From the NCBI RefSeq assembly GCF_005844085.1, contig NZ_VCDI01000003.1, positions 458,374 through 522,373 of the forward strand: 64,000 nucleotides of DNA. The letters are read 5' to 3'. Below the pieces are notes generated by a model. The model did not search any database. It was not told the DNA's origin and saw nothing but the letters and a program-made list of their open reading frames with translations. Every line of letters starts with the position of its first letter. Positions within the stretch are counted from its first letter, which is position 1. Shown here piece after piece: positions 18,918-31,173 of this stretch. This stretch comes from Lichenicoccus roseus. GTDB lineage: Bacteria > Pseudomonadota > Alphaproteobacteria > Acetobacterales > Acetobacteraceae. A program made the translations under genes and the position numbers.

Positions 18918-19967
18918 ATGGGCGGGCGCTTGCGTCCGATCGACCTGGGCGGCGCCGTCATCCAGGAGCCGGTCATCCTGGCGCCGATGTCGGGTGTGAC
19001 CGACCTGCCGTTCAGGACGCTGGCGAGACGGCTTGGGGCCGGGCTGGTGGTTTCCGAGATGATCGCCTCCTGGGCGATGGTCCGCGAGAACGCCGCGACC
19101 CTGCGGATGGCGGAGATCGTCGGCGGGGACGCCACGAGAAACCCGAATGCGGTGCAGCTGGCAGGGTGCGAGCCGGACGCGATGGCGCAGGCGGCGCGCA
19201 TTGCGGTGGATCGCGGTGCCGATCTGGTCGACATCAATTTCGGCTGCCCGGTGAAGAAGGTGGCGGTCGGCCAGATGGCCGGCTCTGCGCTGATGCGCGA
19301 CGAGGCGCTGGCGGCGACGCTGCTGGAGGCGGTGGTGCGCGCCGTTCCGGTGCCGGTCACGCTGAAGATGCGCATGGGCTGGGACCATCAGAGCCTGAAT
19401 GCGCCGCGGCTGGCGGCAATCGCCGAGGCCAGCGGCATACGCATGGTGACCGTGCATGGCCGCACGCGCCAGCAATTCTATACCGGCAGCGCCGACTGGT
19501 CGTTCGTGCGCCAGGTCAAGCAGGCAACGCGGCTGCCGGTGATCGTGAACGGCGACATCGTCAGCATCGAGGCGGCCGAGCAGGCGCTGGCGCTCTCCGG
19601 CGCCGACGGCGTGATGCTGGGGCGCGCCTGCTACGGACGGCCCTGGTTTCCGGCCCAGGTGGCGGCCTGGCTGATGCGTGGCGAACGGATCCCGGGCCCC
19701 ACGCTGGAAGGCGAGCTGGACATCGCGCTGGCGCACTACGACGCCATGCTGGCGCATTTCGGGGCGCAGGCCGGGCTCCGGCTCGCCCGCAAGCACGTGT
19801 CCTGGTACTCGGCCGGCCTGCGCGGGTCGGCGACGTTCCGGGCCGCGTTCAATCGTATCGACGACGCGTCGACGGCGATCGCGGCGATCAAGGGCTTCTA
19901 CGAGACCTGCATCGAGGCGGGCATCCAACGCGGTGCGCGCGACAACGTCATGAGGGAGGCAGCATGA
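18918..19967 (+). CDS. dusB: tRNA-dihydrouridine synthase DusB
   Basis: A 349-residue FMN enzyme that reduces uridine to dihydrouridine in tRNA. The N-terminal [15 protein letters not shown] binds FMN, and the catalytic Cys110 is in [10 protein letters not shown]. The phosphate-binding IVNGDI and DGVMLGRAC motifs are present. The ATG at 18918 has GGGGGGAT just upstream; an ATG at 18873 would add 15 residues but has no ribosome site. As in many alphaproteobacteria (the nifR3-ntrB arrangement), it directly precedes ntrB and overlaps its start (ATGA). Confidence 0.94.
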   Translation: MGGRLRPIDLGGAVIQEPVILAPMSGVTDLPFRTLARRLGAGLVVSEMIASWAMVRENAATLRMAEIVGGDATRNPNAVQLAGCEPDAMAQAARIAVDRGADLVDINFGCPVKKVAVGQMAGSALMRDEALAATLLEAVVRAVPVPVTLKMRMGWDHQSLNAPRLAAIAEASGIRMVTVHGRTRQQFYTGSADWSFVRQVKQATRLPVIVNGDIVSIEAAEQALALSGADGVMLGRACYGRPWFPAQVAAWLMRGERIPGPTLEGELDIALAHYDAMLAHFGAQAGLRLARKHVSWYSAGLRGSATFRAAFNRIDDASTAIAAIKGFYETCIEAGIQRGARDNVMREAA

Positions 19968-21157
19968 AGGTCGCGACCCTGAGCCCGAAGGCGATCCGCC
20001 TCAAGCTGCTGCCGACGACGCGGGCGGATGTGCCGGCTGTTCCCGAGACGAGCGCCCAGCCGGACCATGCCGCCATGATGGAGAGCCTGCCGGTTCCGGT
20101 GGTGCTGCTCGATCCGCGCGACCGCATCCAGTACGCCAACAGCGGCGCGGAGAGCTTCCTCGGGCTGTCGCTGTCGCAGTTGCGCAGCCTCGGGCTGGCC
20201 GAGATCCTGCCGCCGGACCATCCGGTCTTCATGCTGATCGCGCAGGTCCGCCGGCACGGTCTCACCGTCGTCGAGCACGAGCTGGTGCTGGAGGGGCCAC
20301 GGCTGCTGCGGCGCACCGGGATTACCGTGCATGGCACGCTGCTGCCGGAACAGCCGGGCGCGGTGATGCTTACCCTGCACGATGCGTCGGCGGCGCGCGC
20401 GCTCGATCGGCAGCTCACCTTCCGCAATGCGGCGCGCAGCGTGTCGGGGATGGCGGCGATCCTGGCGCATGAGGTGAAGAACCCGCTGTCCGGCATTCGC
20501 GGCGCCGCGCAGTTGCTGGAGGCGACGGTCGCCGAGGAGGATCGCGAGCTCGCCGTGCTGATACGTGACGAGGCCGACCGCATCCGTGACCTCGTCGAGC
20601 GCATGGAGATGTTCAACGAGAAGCCGATCGAGCGGCGGCCGATCAACATCCACCGGGTGCTGGAGCATGTCAGGATGCTGGCCCAGAGCGGGTTCGCGGC
20701 CCACATACGCTTCGTCGAGAACTACGATCCGTCGCTGCCCCCGGTGTACGGCAATCGCGACCAGCTCGTGCAGGTGCTGCTCAACCTGGTCAAGAACGCC
20801 GCCGAGGCAGTCTCCGGCGAGGGAGGCGACGAGACGGGATGGGCCGCCCCGGAGATCACGCTGTGCACCGCCTACCGGCACAGCGTCCGGCTGGCGGTGC
20901 CGGGTTCCGAGCAGCGCGTCCATCTGCCGCTGATGGTCATGGTGCGCGACAACGGTCCTGGCGTTCCGGACAGCATACGACCGCATCTGTTCGAGCCGTT
21001 CCTGACCACCAAGACCTCCGGCAGTGGCCTCGGTCTTGCACTCGCCGCCAAGATCGTCGGTGACCATGGCGGCTCGATCCAGATCGAGAGCCGTCCTGGC
21101 CGCACCGATGTCCTGCTGCACCTGCCGGTGCTGACGGACGATTCCGACACCCCCTGA
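19964..21157 (+). CDS. ntrB: Nitrogen regulation sensor kinase NtrB
   Basis: A 397-residue soluble two-component kinase: PAS domain (about 35-140), dimerisation/phosphoacceptor helix with His169 in [10 protein letters not shown], and an HATPase domain with N-box [10 protein letters not shown] and G-boxes DNGPGVP and GSGLGLALA. It phosphorylates or dephosphorylates NtrC in response to PII (GlnB) signalling. It is coupled to dusB upstream and followed 134 nt later by ntrC. Confidence 0.95.
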   Translation: MKVATLSPKAIRLKLLPTTRADVPAVPETSAQPDHAAMMESLPVPVVLLDPRDRIQYANSGAESFLGLSLSQLRSLGLAEILPPDHPVFMLIAQVRRHGLTVVEHELVLEGPRLLRRTGITVHGTLLPEQPGAVMLTLHDASAARALDRQLTFRNAARSVSGMAAILAHEVKNPLSGIRGAAQLLEATVAEEDRELAVLIRDEADRIRDLVERMEMFNEKPIERRPINIHRVLEHVRMLAQSGFAAHIRFVENYDPSLPPVYGNRDQLVQVLLNLVKNAAEAVSGEGGDETGWAAPEITLCTAYRHSVRLAVPGSEQRVHLPLMVMVRDNGPGVPDSIRPHLFEPFLTTKTSGSGLGLALAAKIVGDHGGSIQIESRPGRTDVLLHLPVLTDDSDTP

Positions 21158-21291
21158 TCGGCGGCCACCTGGCGGCGGCTGGTGACGGGAGGCCGGGGAC
21201 TGGAGGCGTATGGCCGGTGGCCGCGTCTGCATGACCCCGGCCTTCACCCGATCCCGCCCGGCATGATCCGAGAAGGCGACCGAGAGAGCGA

Positions 21292-22740
21292 ATGACGCTG
21301 CCCACCGTGCTGGTCGCCGATGACGACCGTTCGATCCGTACCGTGCTGACCCAGGCACTCGGACGATCCGGCTACCAGGTCCGCACCACCGCGAATGCCG
21401 CGACGCTGTGGCGCTGGGTCGAGGAAGGCGAGGGCGACCTGGTGATCACCGACGTGGTGATGCCGGACGAGAACGGCCTCGACCTGATCCCGCGCATCAA
21501 GCGGCTCCGGCCTGACCTGCGCATCGTGGTGATGAGCGCACAGTCGACGCTGATGACGGCGGTGAAGGCGACCCAGCGCGGCGCCTTCGAGTATCTGCCG
21601 AAGCCGTTCGATCTCAAGGAGCTGCTGTCGGTGGTGGCCCGCGCGCTGGCGACGCCGTTGCCGGCAGCGGCGCCCGCGGCCCCGGGCGACCCGGAGGAGC
21701 GCCTGCCGCTGCTCGGCCGCTCGATGGCGATGCAGGACATCTACCGGGTGATCGCGCGCCTCACCACCGCCGACCTCACGGTGATGGTGAACGGCGAAAG
21801 CGGCACCGGCAAGGAGCTGGTGGCGCGTGCGCTGCATGATTACGGGCGGCGGCGCAACGGGCCGTTCGTTGCGATCAACATGGCGGCGATCCCGCGCGAG
21901 CTGATCGAGAGCGAATTGTTCGGCCACGAGCGTGGCGCCTTCACCGGGGCCACCAACCGCAACCAGGGCCGCTTCGAGCAGGCCAGCGGCGGCACGCTGT
22001 TCCTGGACGAGATCGGCGACATGCCGCCAGAGGCGCAGACCCGGCTGTTGCGGGTGCTGCAGGAGGGCGAGTTCACCACCGTCGGCGGCCGTGCGCCGGT
22101 GAAGGCGAATGTGCGCATCGTGGCGGCGACGCACCGTGACCTGCGGCAGTCGATCCGCTCCGGCACCTTCCGCGAGGACCTGTTCTACCGTCTCAACGTG
22201 GTGCCGATCCGGCTGCCGCCGTTGCGCGAGCGCAGCGAGGACATCCCGATCCTGGCGCGGCATTTCCTGGAGAAGGTGCACCAGAGCGGCCTGCCCTCGA
22301 AGACGCTCTCCGAGGAGGCGATGCAGCGGCTGCAGGCGCATCGCTGGCCCGGCAACGTGCGCGAGCTCGAGAACCTGATGCGACGGCTGGCGGCGCTGTA
22401 TCCGCAGGAGACCATCAGCGCCGAGGTGATCGGGGTGGAGCTTGCCGAGAACAGCGGTGCGGCCGAGGCGGCGCCGGCGTCCCATGTCGAGCAGGAGCCG
22501 CTGGCGCAGGCGGTGGAGCGTCATATCCGGCAGTTCCTGGCCGCCAGCCGCGACGGCATGCCGATGCGCGACATCTACGACCGGGTGATCGCCGAGGTGG
22601 AGCGGCCGCTGATCCAGATGACGCTGGCCTCCACCAAGGGCAACCAGATCAAGGCCGCCGCCATGCTCGGCCTGAACCGGAATACGCTGCGCAAGAAGAT
22701 CCGCGACCTGGAGATCCCGGTGGTGCGTGGAATCGGCTAG
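21292..22740 (+). CDS. ntrC: Nitrogen regulation response regulator NtrC
   Basis: A 482-residue sigma-54 activator: receiver domain with phospho-acceptor Asp54 ([10 protein letters not shown]), AAA+ domain with Walker A GESGTGKE at 168-175 and the sigma-54 contact loop GAFTGA at 215-220, and a C-terminal Fis-type helix-turn-helix ([20 protein letters not shown]). All motifs needed for activation are intact. It should activate nitrogen-assimilation genes when phosphorylated by NtrB. Confidence 0.96.
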   Translation: MTLPTVLVADDDRSIRTVLTQALGRSGYQVRTTANAATLWRWVEEGEGDLVITDVVMPDENGLDLIPRIKRLRPDLRIVVMSAQSTLMTAVKATQRGAFEYLPKPFDLKELLSVVARALATPLPAAAPAAPGDPEERLPLLGRSMAMQDIYRVIARLTTADLTVMVNGESGTGKELVARALHDYGRRRNGPFVAINMAAIPRELIESELFGHERGAFTGATNRNQGRFEQASGGTLFLDEIGDMPPEAQTRLLRVLQEGEFTTVGGRAPVKANVRIVAATHRDLRQSIRSGTFREDLFYRLNVVPIRLPPLRERSEDIPILARHFLEKVHQSGLPSKTLSEEAMQRLQAHRWPGNVRELENLMRRLAALYPQETISAEVIGVELAENSGAAEAAPASHVEQEPLAQAVERHIRQFLAASRDGMPMRDIYDRVIAEVERPLIQMTLASTKGNQIKAAAMLGLNRNTLRKKIRDLEIPVVRGIG

Positions 22741-22748
22741 TCCGGCAG

Positions 22749-22776
22749 GCGGTTGACTTGGTAGGAAAGCGGTTGA
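22749..22776. repeat. Direct repeat GCGGTTGA in the ntrC-ntrY gap
   Basis: GCGGTTGA occurs at 22749-22756 and again at 22769-22776, start to start 20 bp or about two helical turns. It lies just after the ntrC stop and about 140 bp before ntrY, so it could be a regulator site for ntrY. Function is not shown by the sequence. Confidence 0.35.
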
Positions 22777-22911
22777 GCTTCGTTTCCGCCGGAACTTTGC
22801 CGATTGGAACCGTGTCGATGGGCGGCCTGTACTGAAAGCCTTATCTTGCGAACCCACTGGCCCGGGGAGGGCCCGCGGCGCCCTGCCACATGATAGGCAG
22901 TCGGGAGGGCT

Positions 22912-25237
22912 ATGACGGTCAGCCTGCCTGACGGCCTGCGGCGCGAGTTCGGGCGTTTTCCCAGGCTGCCGAGGCGCCTGCGTGAGCTGCTGATGAGCCG
23001 GATCGGCACCTTCGTGCTCGCCGCCATCGCGCTGGCTCTCGGCATCGCCACCTTCTCCGAGCTGTCCGGCGGCATGATCCTGGCGCGACGGCCGAAGATC
23101 GAGATCGCGCTGTTCGGTCTCAACCTGGTGGTGCTGCTGCTGCTGGCCGGCGCGCTGTTCACGCGCCTGGCCGGCGTGCTCGGCGAACGCAGGCGCGGTC
23201 TCGCCGGGTCCCGGCTGCACGTGCGCCTGGTGCTGCTGTTCGGGGTCGTGGCTGTGGTGCCGACCACGCTGGTGGCGGTGTTCGCGGCGGCCTTCTTCCA
23301 TCTTGGCATCCAGCTCTGGTTCAGCGACCGGGTGCGGGTGGCGCTCGACGAGGCGCTGCAGGCGTCTACCGGTTATCTCGCCGAACACAACAGCAACATC
23401 CGCATCGATGCGCTCAAGATGGCCGGCGACGTGACGCAGAACGGAGCGATCTTCTACCTTGATCCGCACGATCTGAGCCAGTTCCTGTCCGAACAGATGT
23501 ACCTGCGCGGCCTGACCGAGGCGGTGATCTTCGATCCCTCGAACAACCAGATCCTGGCCTCCAACAGCGTGCTGGGCCTGGGCGTGGCGCTGCCGCCGCC
23601 GGCCGCGGTGCTGCTGGCGCGATCCGGCGATGTCGCAATCCAGGATAGCCCGGACGGCCGCTCGGTCACCGCTGTGGTCGATCTCAGCCTGAGCGACGCG
23701 CGCTACAAGACCATGCTGGCGATCACCCGGCCGGTCGATCCGGTGATCCTGGAGCACATGCGCAAGACCCAGCGGGTGGTCGCCGAGTACAACCGGCTCG
23801 ACCATAACCGCTCCTGGGTGCAGTTCACCTTCGTGATGATCTTTGCCCTGGTGGCATTGCTGGTGCTGGCCTCCGCGGTGCTGATCGGGCTGGTGCTGGC
23901 GAACCAGATCGCCCGGCCGGTGGGCCTGCTGATCCTGGCGGCCGAGCGGGTGCGGGAGGGTGATCTCGGGGTGCGGGTGCCGGAGGCGGGACGCGAGGAC
24001 GAGCTGTCCGGGCTGTCGCGGGCGTTCAACCGGATGACCGACCAGCTGGCCTCGCAGCGTGGCGAGCTGATGGTGGCCTACAGCCAGATCAACGAGCGGC
24101 GGCGCTTCACCGAGGCGGTGCTCTCCGGCGTGTCGGCGGGAGTGATCGGGCTCGATGCCGAGCAGCGCGTCGAGCTGCCGAACCGCGCCGCCGGGACGCT
24201 GCTCGGCTTCGACCTGATGGAGGCGGTCGGACGGCCGCTGGCCGATCTGGTGCCCGAGTTCAAGCCGCTGCTGGCACAGGCGCGGCAGAGCCCGGCACGC
24301 CCGCAGACCGCCGAGCTGCAGACCGCGGAAGTGCAGAGCGGGCGGCGTACCCTGCTGGTGCGGATCGGGCCGGAGATGAAGGGCGCGGTGACCGAGGGCT
24401 ATGTGGTGACCTTCGACGACATCACCGAGCTGCAGTCGGCGCAGCGCAAGGCGGCCTGGGCGGACGTCGCGCGACGCATCGCGCACGAGATCAAGAACCC
24501 GCTGACCCCGATCCAGCTCTCGGCCGAGCGCCTGAAGCGCCGCTTCCTGCGCGAGATCACCTCCGATCCGGAGACGTTCAGCCAGTGTGCCGACACCATC
24601 GTGCGTCATGTCGGGGACATCGGTCGCATGGTGGACGAGTTCTCGGCGTTCGCGCGCATGCCGCAGCCGCTGATCAAGCCGGAGGATCTGTCGCGCATCG
24701 TGCGCGAGGCGCTGATCCTGCAGCGCAGCGCGCACCCCGACATCGTGTTCGAGACCGACCTGCCGGATCGTGGACCGATCGTCGCCTGCGACCGCAGGCT
24801 GCTTGGCCAGGCGATGACCAACCTGCTGCAGAATGCGGCGGACGGGATCGCGATGCTGCCGGCAGCGGCGCGCGCGGTCGCCGATGGTCCTGCCACCGTG
24901 ACGGAGGGAGCAGCCGCAGCCCAGGGGGCGGTTGGCGGTCCGGGCGAGCCGGCGCCGGACGCGGTGCGCGGCAGGATATGGATCGCGCTGAAGCCCGACG
25001 GCCGGGAGGTGTCGATTTCCATCGCCGATGATGGTGTCGGCCTGCCGCAGCAGGAACGCCAGCGGCTGATGGAGCCTTATGTGACGCACAAGCCGAAAGG
25101 CACCGGTCTGGGGCTTGCCATAGTCAAGAAGATCATGGAGGACCACGGCGGATCCGTGACCCTGGACGACCGGCCCGGCGGTAGAGGAGCGATAGCGGTC
25201 TTGAATTTGCCTGCAACACGTGCCGAAGGCGTCGCCC

Positions 25238-25248
<11 letters not shown>
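22912..25248 (+). CDS. ntrY: Membrane sensor kinase NtrY
   Basis: A 778-residue histidine kinase. The N-terminal part has membrane helices at about 30-50, 60-85 and 100-130, a periplasmic region, and a further helix near 300-330 followed by a HAMP linker and a PAS domain (about 390-500). The phosphoacceptor His525 is in AHEIKNPLTP; the catalytic domain has the N-box NLLQNAADGI and the G-box GTGLGLAIV. NtrY works with NtrX in nitrogen, redox and envelope responses of alphaproteobacteria. It overlaps ntrX by 11 nt. Confidence 0.95.
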
Positions 25249-26656
<1,408 letters not shown>

Positions 26657-26673
26657 CCGGACGGTCACATGGC

Positions 26674-26701
26674 TTGCCGTGCGTGAGCCTGCTGTTACTT
26701 T
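26674..26701 (+). promoter_or_regulatory. Weak candidate promoter upstream of hfq
   Basis: TTGCCG at 26674-26679 and TACTTT at 26696-26701, spaced 16 bp, lie just upstream of the three-hairpin leader of hfq. The match is modest. It would place transcription start close to the first hairpin and make the hairpins the 5' UTR. Confidence 0.28.
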
Positions 26702-26714
26702 GCAGCTGGTGATG

Positions 26715-26769
26715 CCGGGCCGGTCGGCCCGGTGATCCGTTCGCAAGAACGGGCAGCCGGAATGGCTGC
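26715..26769 (+). promoter_or_regulatory. Three tandem hairpins in the hfq 5' leader
   Basis: Three perfect stem-loops follow each other. The first is 7 bp with loop GGTC (26715-26732), the second 6 bp with a GCAA tetraloop (26737-26752), and the third 6 bp with loop GGAAT (26753-26769). They end 26 nt before the hfq GTG. No T-run follows, so they do not look like an intrinsic terminator. Hfq autoregulates its own mRNA leader in E. coli; a similar role here is inference. Confidence 0.5.
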
Positions 26770-26795
26770 CTCAACAAGAAGATAAAGGCTCGGTC

Positions 26796-27107
26796 GTGGC
26801 AAAAGACCCATCTCAGAACGTTCAGGACGTGTTCCTGAACCATGTCCGGCGATCAAAGACGCCGGTCACCATCTTCCTGGTCAACGGCGTCAAGCTGCAG
26901 GGCATCATAACCTGGTTCGATAACTTCTCCGTGCTGCTGCGGCGTGACGGTCATACCCAGCTGGTCTACAAGCACGCGATCAGCACGGTGATGCCGTCGG
27001 CGCCGATCGCGCTGTTCGACCAGAGCAAGGCCGAAGCCGCTGCGCCCGCGGTCGCCGGAGCCGCTACCGGGACCAGGGAGGGTGCACCGGCCGGTGACAT
27101 CTTCTGA
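26796..27107 (+). CDS. hfq: RNA chaperone Hfq
   Basis: A 103-residue Sm-like protein. The Sm1 region ([20 protein letters not shown]) and the Sm2 motif YKHAIST are intact, followed by an Ala/Gly-rich disordered tail. It forms hexamers that pair small RNAs with mRNAs. The start is GTG with AAAGG upstream. The position after ntrX and before hflX is conserved in alphaproteobacteria. Confidence 0.97.
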   Translation: MAKDPSQNVQDVFLNHVRRSKTPVTIFLVNGVKLQGIITWFDNFSVLLRRDGHTQLVYKHAISTVMPSAPIALFDQSKAEAAAPAVAGAATGTREGAPAGDIF

Positions 27108-28440
27108 GGCTGCCCGCCGTCCGACGCTTGCCGCCGTCATCCTGCCCTGGATGCGGCTCGAGGCACGCGAGGACGGCAGGCGGGACGATGTAAGGGCGGC
27201 GGAGGCCAGGCTGGAGGAGGCGGTTGGACTGGCCGCCTCCATCGGGCTGGTGGTGGTGCGGCAGGCCGTGCTGCCCCTGCGGGCCCGCCAGCCTGCCACG
27301 CTGCTCGGCAGCGGGCAGGTTGCGGCGCTGCATGACCAGCTGGTGACGGACCATGTCACCGTCGCGATCATCGATGCCCGCCTGACGCCGGTGCAACAGC
27401 GCAACCTGGAGCGTGCGCTGGACTGCAAGGTGATCGACCGCACCGGCCTGATCCTGGACATCTTCGGCGAGCGGGCGGCGACCCGCGAAGGCACGCTGCA
27501 GGTCGAGCTGGCGCATCTCGAGTACCAGCGCAGCCGGCTGGTGCGGTCCTGGACCCATCTGGAGCGGCAGCGCGGCGGCTTCGGCTTCCTGGGTGGGCCC
27601 GGCGAGACCCAGATCGAGGCCGACCGGCGGCTGATCACCGACCGCATCGTACGGCTCAAGCGCGACCTGGAGCAGGTGCGCCGGACACGCGGGCTGCATC
27701 GCGAGGCGAGGCGGCGGGTGCCGTTCCCGGTGGTGGCGCTGGTCGGCTACACCAATGCCGGCAAGTCGACGTTGTTCAATGCGCTCACCGGAGCCACGGT
27801 GCATGCCGAGGACCAGCTGTTCGCGACGCTGGACCCGACCATGCGAGGGCTGCGGCTGCCGTCCGGGCGGCGGGTCATCCTGTCGGATACGGTGGGGTTC
27901 ATCAGCGAGCTGCCGACCGAGCTGGTGGCGGCGTTCCGCGCCACGCTGGAGGAGGTCTCGGAAGCCGACATCATCCTGCATGTGCGCGACGTGGCCCACC
28001 CCGACAGCATGGCGCAGCGGCAGGACGTCATCGCGGTGCTGGAGGGCCTGGCGCAGGACGACACGCTGCCTTCGAACTGGCCGGACTTCTCGGTCGAGGT
28101 GCTGAACAAGGCGGATCTGCTGGGCGGCATCGGCAACGTGCCGCATCGTGAGGCGGCGGTGGTGATCTCGGCGGTCACCGGAGCGGGACTCGATGCGCTG
28201 CAGGCGGAGATCGACCGCCGCCTGATCGGGGCGATGCGCTTCGCCGCCTACGATATCGCGGTCAGCGACGGCGCAGCGCTGGCCTGGCTGTATGCGCATG
28301 GCGAGGTGCTGTCGCGCGAGGATGGCGAGGAACGCGTGTCGATCGAGGTGCGGCTGCTGCCGGCCGACCTCGCGAGATTCGAGGACCAGAATCGAGCCGT
28401 GATCCGCGATCGGGCGACACACGATGAAGCTGCGACCTGA
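27094..28440 (+). CDS. hflX: GTPase HflX
   Basis: A 448-residue ribosome-associated GTPase that splits stalled or heat-damaged ribosomes. The Gly-rich linker [15 protein letters not shown] precedes the GTPase core: G1 GYTNAGKST at about 218-226, G3 DTVGF and G4 NKAD. I prefer the GTG at 27094, which sits 12 nt after AGGGAGG. The GTG at 27082 directly abuts that site and is less likely. Both overlap the end of hfq, so the genes are coupled. Confidence 0.94.
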   Translation: MTSSEAARRPTLAAVILPWMRLEAREDGRRDDVRAAEARLEEAVGLAASIGLVVVRQAVLPLRARQPATLLGSGQVAALHDQLVTDHVTVAIIDARLTPVQQRNLERALDCKVIDRTGLILDIFGERAATREGTLQVELAHLEYQRSRLVRSWTHLERQRGGFGFLGGPGETQIEADRRLITDRIVRLKRDLEQVRRTRGLHREARRRVPFPVVALVGYTNAGKSTLFNALTGATVHAEDQLFATLDPTMRGLRLPSGRRVILSDTVGFISELPTELVAAFRATLEEVSEADIILHVRDVAHPDSMAQRQDVIAVLEGLAQDDTLPSNWPDFSVEVLNKADLLGGIGNVPHREAAVVISAVTGAGLDALQAEIDRRLIGAMRFAAYDIAVSDGAALAWLYAHGEVLSREDGEERVSIEVRLLPADLARFEDQNRAVIRDRATHDEAAT

Positions 28441-28512
28441 CGCGGCTCCGGCGCGTTCAGGAACCAGCGGGAAGCGGCGGCGGATGGCCGAGCGACAAGG
28501 GCGGGCGAGGAT

Positions 28513-29337
28513 ATGTTTTCAGTCAAGGAGACGGCGGAACTGACGCAGCTGCTACGGGCGGCGGCGCGTGCCGAGATCCTGCCGCGGTTCCGCAACCTCG
28601 AGGACGGCGCGATACGCAGCAAGTCCGGGCCGCTCGACCTGGTGACGGTCGCCGACGAGGCCGCCGAGGCGCTGATCACCTCCGGCCTGACGCGGCTGTT
28701 TCCCGGTGCGGTGGTGATCGGCGAGGAGGCCTGTGCCAGCGACGAGACGGTGCTCGGGCGCCTGGCGCAGGCGGAGCTGGCTATCGTGGTCGATCCGATC
28801 GACGGCACTTCGAACTATGCCGCCGGGGTGCCGCTGTTCGGGGTGATGGCGGCGGTGGTTAGTGGGGGCGAGGTGGTCGCCTCGGTGATCCACGACCCGA
28901 TCACCGACCATAGCGCGGTGGCGGTGCGTGGCGAGGGCGCCTGGAGCGAGGCAGCCGACGGGTCACGCCAGCAGCTGCGGGTCGCCAGCGTGGTGGCGCC
29001 CGGCAACATGACCGGCAACGCGTCCTGGCGCTACCTGCCGATGGCGGTGCGCGACCGGGTGGCGCGCAACCTGACCAAGGTGGCAGCCAGCTGGGACTAT
29101 CGCTGCGCGGCGCACGAGTACCGGGTCCTGGCCTCCGGACATTGCCACTTCCTGATCTTCAACCGGCTGATGCCGTGGGATCATCTGCCCGGCTGGCTGC
29201 TGCACCAGGAAGCCGGTGGCTACAGCGCGCATTTCGACGGCTCGCCGTATCGGCCGACCGACCTCGATGGCGGGCTGCTCTATGCGCCGGACCGGGCCAG
29301 CTGGCAGGCGCTGCACGATACGCTGTTCGGGGAATAG
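28513..29337 (+). CDS. Inositol monophosphatase-family phosphatase
   Basis: A 274-residue Mg-dependent phosphatase. The metal-binding GEE (70-72), DPIDGTSNY (94-102) and the C-terminal WDHLPG (Asp223) are all present. The family includes inositol-1-phosphatase, histidinol phosphatase HisN and CysQ; the exact substrate cannot be read. It ends 15 nt from the convergent mazG. Confidence 0.9.
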   Translation: MFSVKETAELTQLLRAAARAEILPRFRNLEDGAIRSKSGPLDLVTVADEAAEALITSGLTRLFPGAVVIGEEACASDETVLGRLAQAELAIVVDPIDGTSNYAAGVPLFGVMAAVVSGGEVVASVIHDPITDHSAVAVRGEGAWSEAADGSRQQLRVASVVAPGNMTGNASWRYLPMAVRDRVARNLTKVAASWDYRCAAHEYRVLASGHCHFLIFNRLMPWDHLPGWLLHQEAGGYSAHFDGSPYRPTDLDGGLLYAPDRASWQALHDTLFGE

Positions 29338-29352
29338 TGGCCGGCGATCAGG

Positions 29353-30141
29353 TCAGGGGTTCTTTCGGGACTTGATGGCTCGCCAGAGCTCTTCCATCGC
29401 CTCCAGGTCGAGATCGGCGAATGAGTTTCCTGCAGCTTCAGCAATTTGCTCCATCGCTTCGAAGCGGCGAGTGAACTTCTCGTTGGCCTGACGCAGGCAG
29501 GCTTCCGGATCGATGCCGAGCTTGCGCGCCAAGTTGGCGACTGTGAACAGGACGTCGCCGAGTTCATCCGCGATGCGGGCGGGATCGGCGTTGCGGTCCG
29601 GCCGGGGCAGTTCGGCACGCAGCTCGGCGATTTCCTCGTCGAGCTTGTCGAGGATGCGCGGGGCGTCGGGCCAATCGAAGCCGACCCTGGCGGCGCGGGC
29701 GCTGAGCTTGCCGGCGCGGGCCAGGGCAGGGAGTGTCACGGCGACTCCGGCCAGGGCGCCATCGACCTTGCGATGGCGACGCTCCGCAGCCTTGCTGGCT
29801 TCCCAGAAGCCGGGCGCCACCGTCTCGTCACCGAACACATGCGGATGGCGGCGCACCATCTTGTCCGCGATGGTCCGCGCCACGTCGGCATAGTCGAACA
29901 GGCCGCGTTCCTCGGCGAGCCGGGAATGGTAGACGACCTGCAGCAGCAGGTCGCCGAGCTCGTCCGGGAGTGCCTCGAGATCGTCGCGCGCGATGGCATC
30001 GGCGACCTCGCAGGCTTCCTCGATGGTGTAGGGCGCGATGCTGGCGAAGTCCTGCTCGCGGTCCCACGGACAGCCGGTGACCGGGTCGCGCAGGGCCGCC
30101 ATGATGTCCAGCAGCCGGCGGGTCTGGTCTTGTTCGCTCAT
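29353..30141 (-). CDS. mazG: Nucleoside triphosphate pyrophosphohydrolase MazG
   Basis: A 262-residue all-alpha NTP pyrophosphatase with two MazG repeats. The first shows EEACEVADAI and DELGDLLLQVVYHS (the EExxE...ExxD metal site); the second shows DELGDVLFTVANLAR. It hydrolyses (d)NTPs to monophosphates and can lower ppGpp or remove damaged nucleotides. The ATG at 30141 gives the standard N-terminus. Confidence 0.93.
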   Translation of the reverse strand: MSEQDQTRRLLDIMAALRDPVTGCPWDREQDFASIAPYTIEEACEVADAIARDDLEALPDELGDLLLQVVYHSRLAEERGLFDYADVARTIADKMVRRHPHVFGDETVAPGFWEASKAAERRHRKVDGALAGVAVTLPALARAGKLSARAARVGFDWPDAPRILDKLDEEIAELRAELPRPDRNADPARIADELGDVLFTVANLARKLGIDPEACLRQANEKFTRRFEAMEQIAEAAGNSFADLDLEAMEELWRAIKSRKNP

Positions 30142-30212
30142 GCGTCCTGAACGCCGCGATAGCGCCGGAATGTCAACTGGCACCGCCGCATCGGCATGTC
30201 GTATAATGAATA

Positions 30213-31121
30213 TTATGCCAACTCGACATCAGGCAGCAGGCGCCGGACGATGAGCCAGGCGATGGCGGCAACCACGATCCCGCCGAGTATGTCGGTCAGG
30301 TAGTGGCCGCCGATCGGCGCGATGGATACCAGCATCAGCAGGTTGAGGCAGCCGATCAGCGGGAACGACCAGCGTATGCCACGATGCGCTGCCGCCAGCA
30401 GCACCGCCAACGTCGCGTGGAACGACGGGAACGAGATGATGCCCTGCATCGCACCGAGATCGTAGGAGTGCTGGCTTGCGCGACGAAGCCTCAGCAAGGC
30501 GTCGAGATACGGAAAGTCGGCCGCGCGGCCCGACGCGACGCACGGACCCAGCGCCGGGAGCCAGGTGAACAGCGCGGTGGTGATGCACAAGCCGGCGACG
30601 ATCGACAGCAGCAGGCCGGCATTGCGGCGACGATCACGCAGCAGCGCAAACAGGATGATCGACCCGACGATCTGCGCCATCAGACTGTCGTAGGCGATCT
30701 CCAGCACGATCTTGAACAGCGGCCGGTCCTGCACGAAGCGCACCCAGTCGAGCCACTGGAAGCCGAGCCAGGCATCGGCTTGGGTGAAGCCGGCATCGCT
30801 CAGCGGTTCGGCCAGGGCGGCGCCCAGGTAGGTCAGGATGGCCCCGAAGGCGGTGAACAGGATCCAGAGGCCGGTATAGAGCGCCATCTCCGCGATCGGA
30901 GCGTTGCGGCGCGCGGTGCAGTAGACAAGGCGAAGCACCAGGGCCAGCCCGACGGCGCCCAGGATCCTGGGCCAGCCGGTGAACGCAAGCCCTGCCCGCT
31001 GGCACCAAAGCCAGTCGATGATGCCGAGGCAGCCGACCAGGCCGATCGCGAGCCTGTCGCCCGGCGTGATCCAGGTCCGGGCACCGGCCGGCCGCACGGC
31101 AATCTGCAGGGTGGATTCCAT
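30213..31121 (-). CDS. PAP2-superfamily membrane enzyme (Aur1/inositolphosphotransferase-like)
   Basis: A 302-residue multi-span membrane protein of the PAP2_3 type. The catalytic motifs are near the C-terminus: FPSFHA and GGHYLTDILGG, the two His-containing phosphatase motifs. Members include fungal inositol phosphorylceramide synthase Aur1 and bacterial lipid phosphotransferases or phosphatases. Acetobacteraceae are known to make sphingolipids, so a headgroup transferase is possible but unproven. Confidence 0.8.
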   Translation of the reverse strand: MESTLQIAVRPAGARTWITPGDRLAIGLVGCLGIIDWLWCQRAGLAFTGWPRILGAVGLALVLRLVYCTARRNAPIAEMALYTGLWILFTAFGAILTYLGAALAEPLSDAGFTQADAWLGFQWLDWVRFVQDRPLFKIVLEIAYDSLMAQIVGSIILFALLRDRRRNAGLLLSIVAGLCITTALFTWLPALGPCVASGRAADFPYLDALLRLRRASQHSYDLGAMQGIISFPSFHATLAVLLAAAHRGIRWSFPLIGCLNLLMLVSIAPIGGHYLTDILGGIVVAAIAWLIVRRLLPDVELA

Positions 31122-31173
31122 TGCGTATGGAAAACAAACACGCCTGCCGGGTGTCAACCCCAACTGTTGCTGG

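Noticed and set aside
26715-26769. Intrinsic terminator after ntrX
   Set aside because: The stems are strong but no T-run follows any of them, so they are better read as an hfq leader structure.
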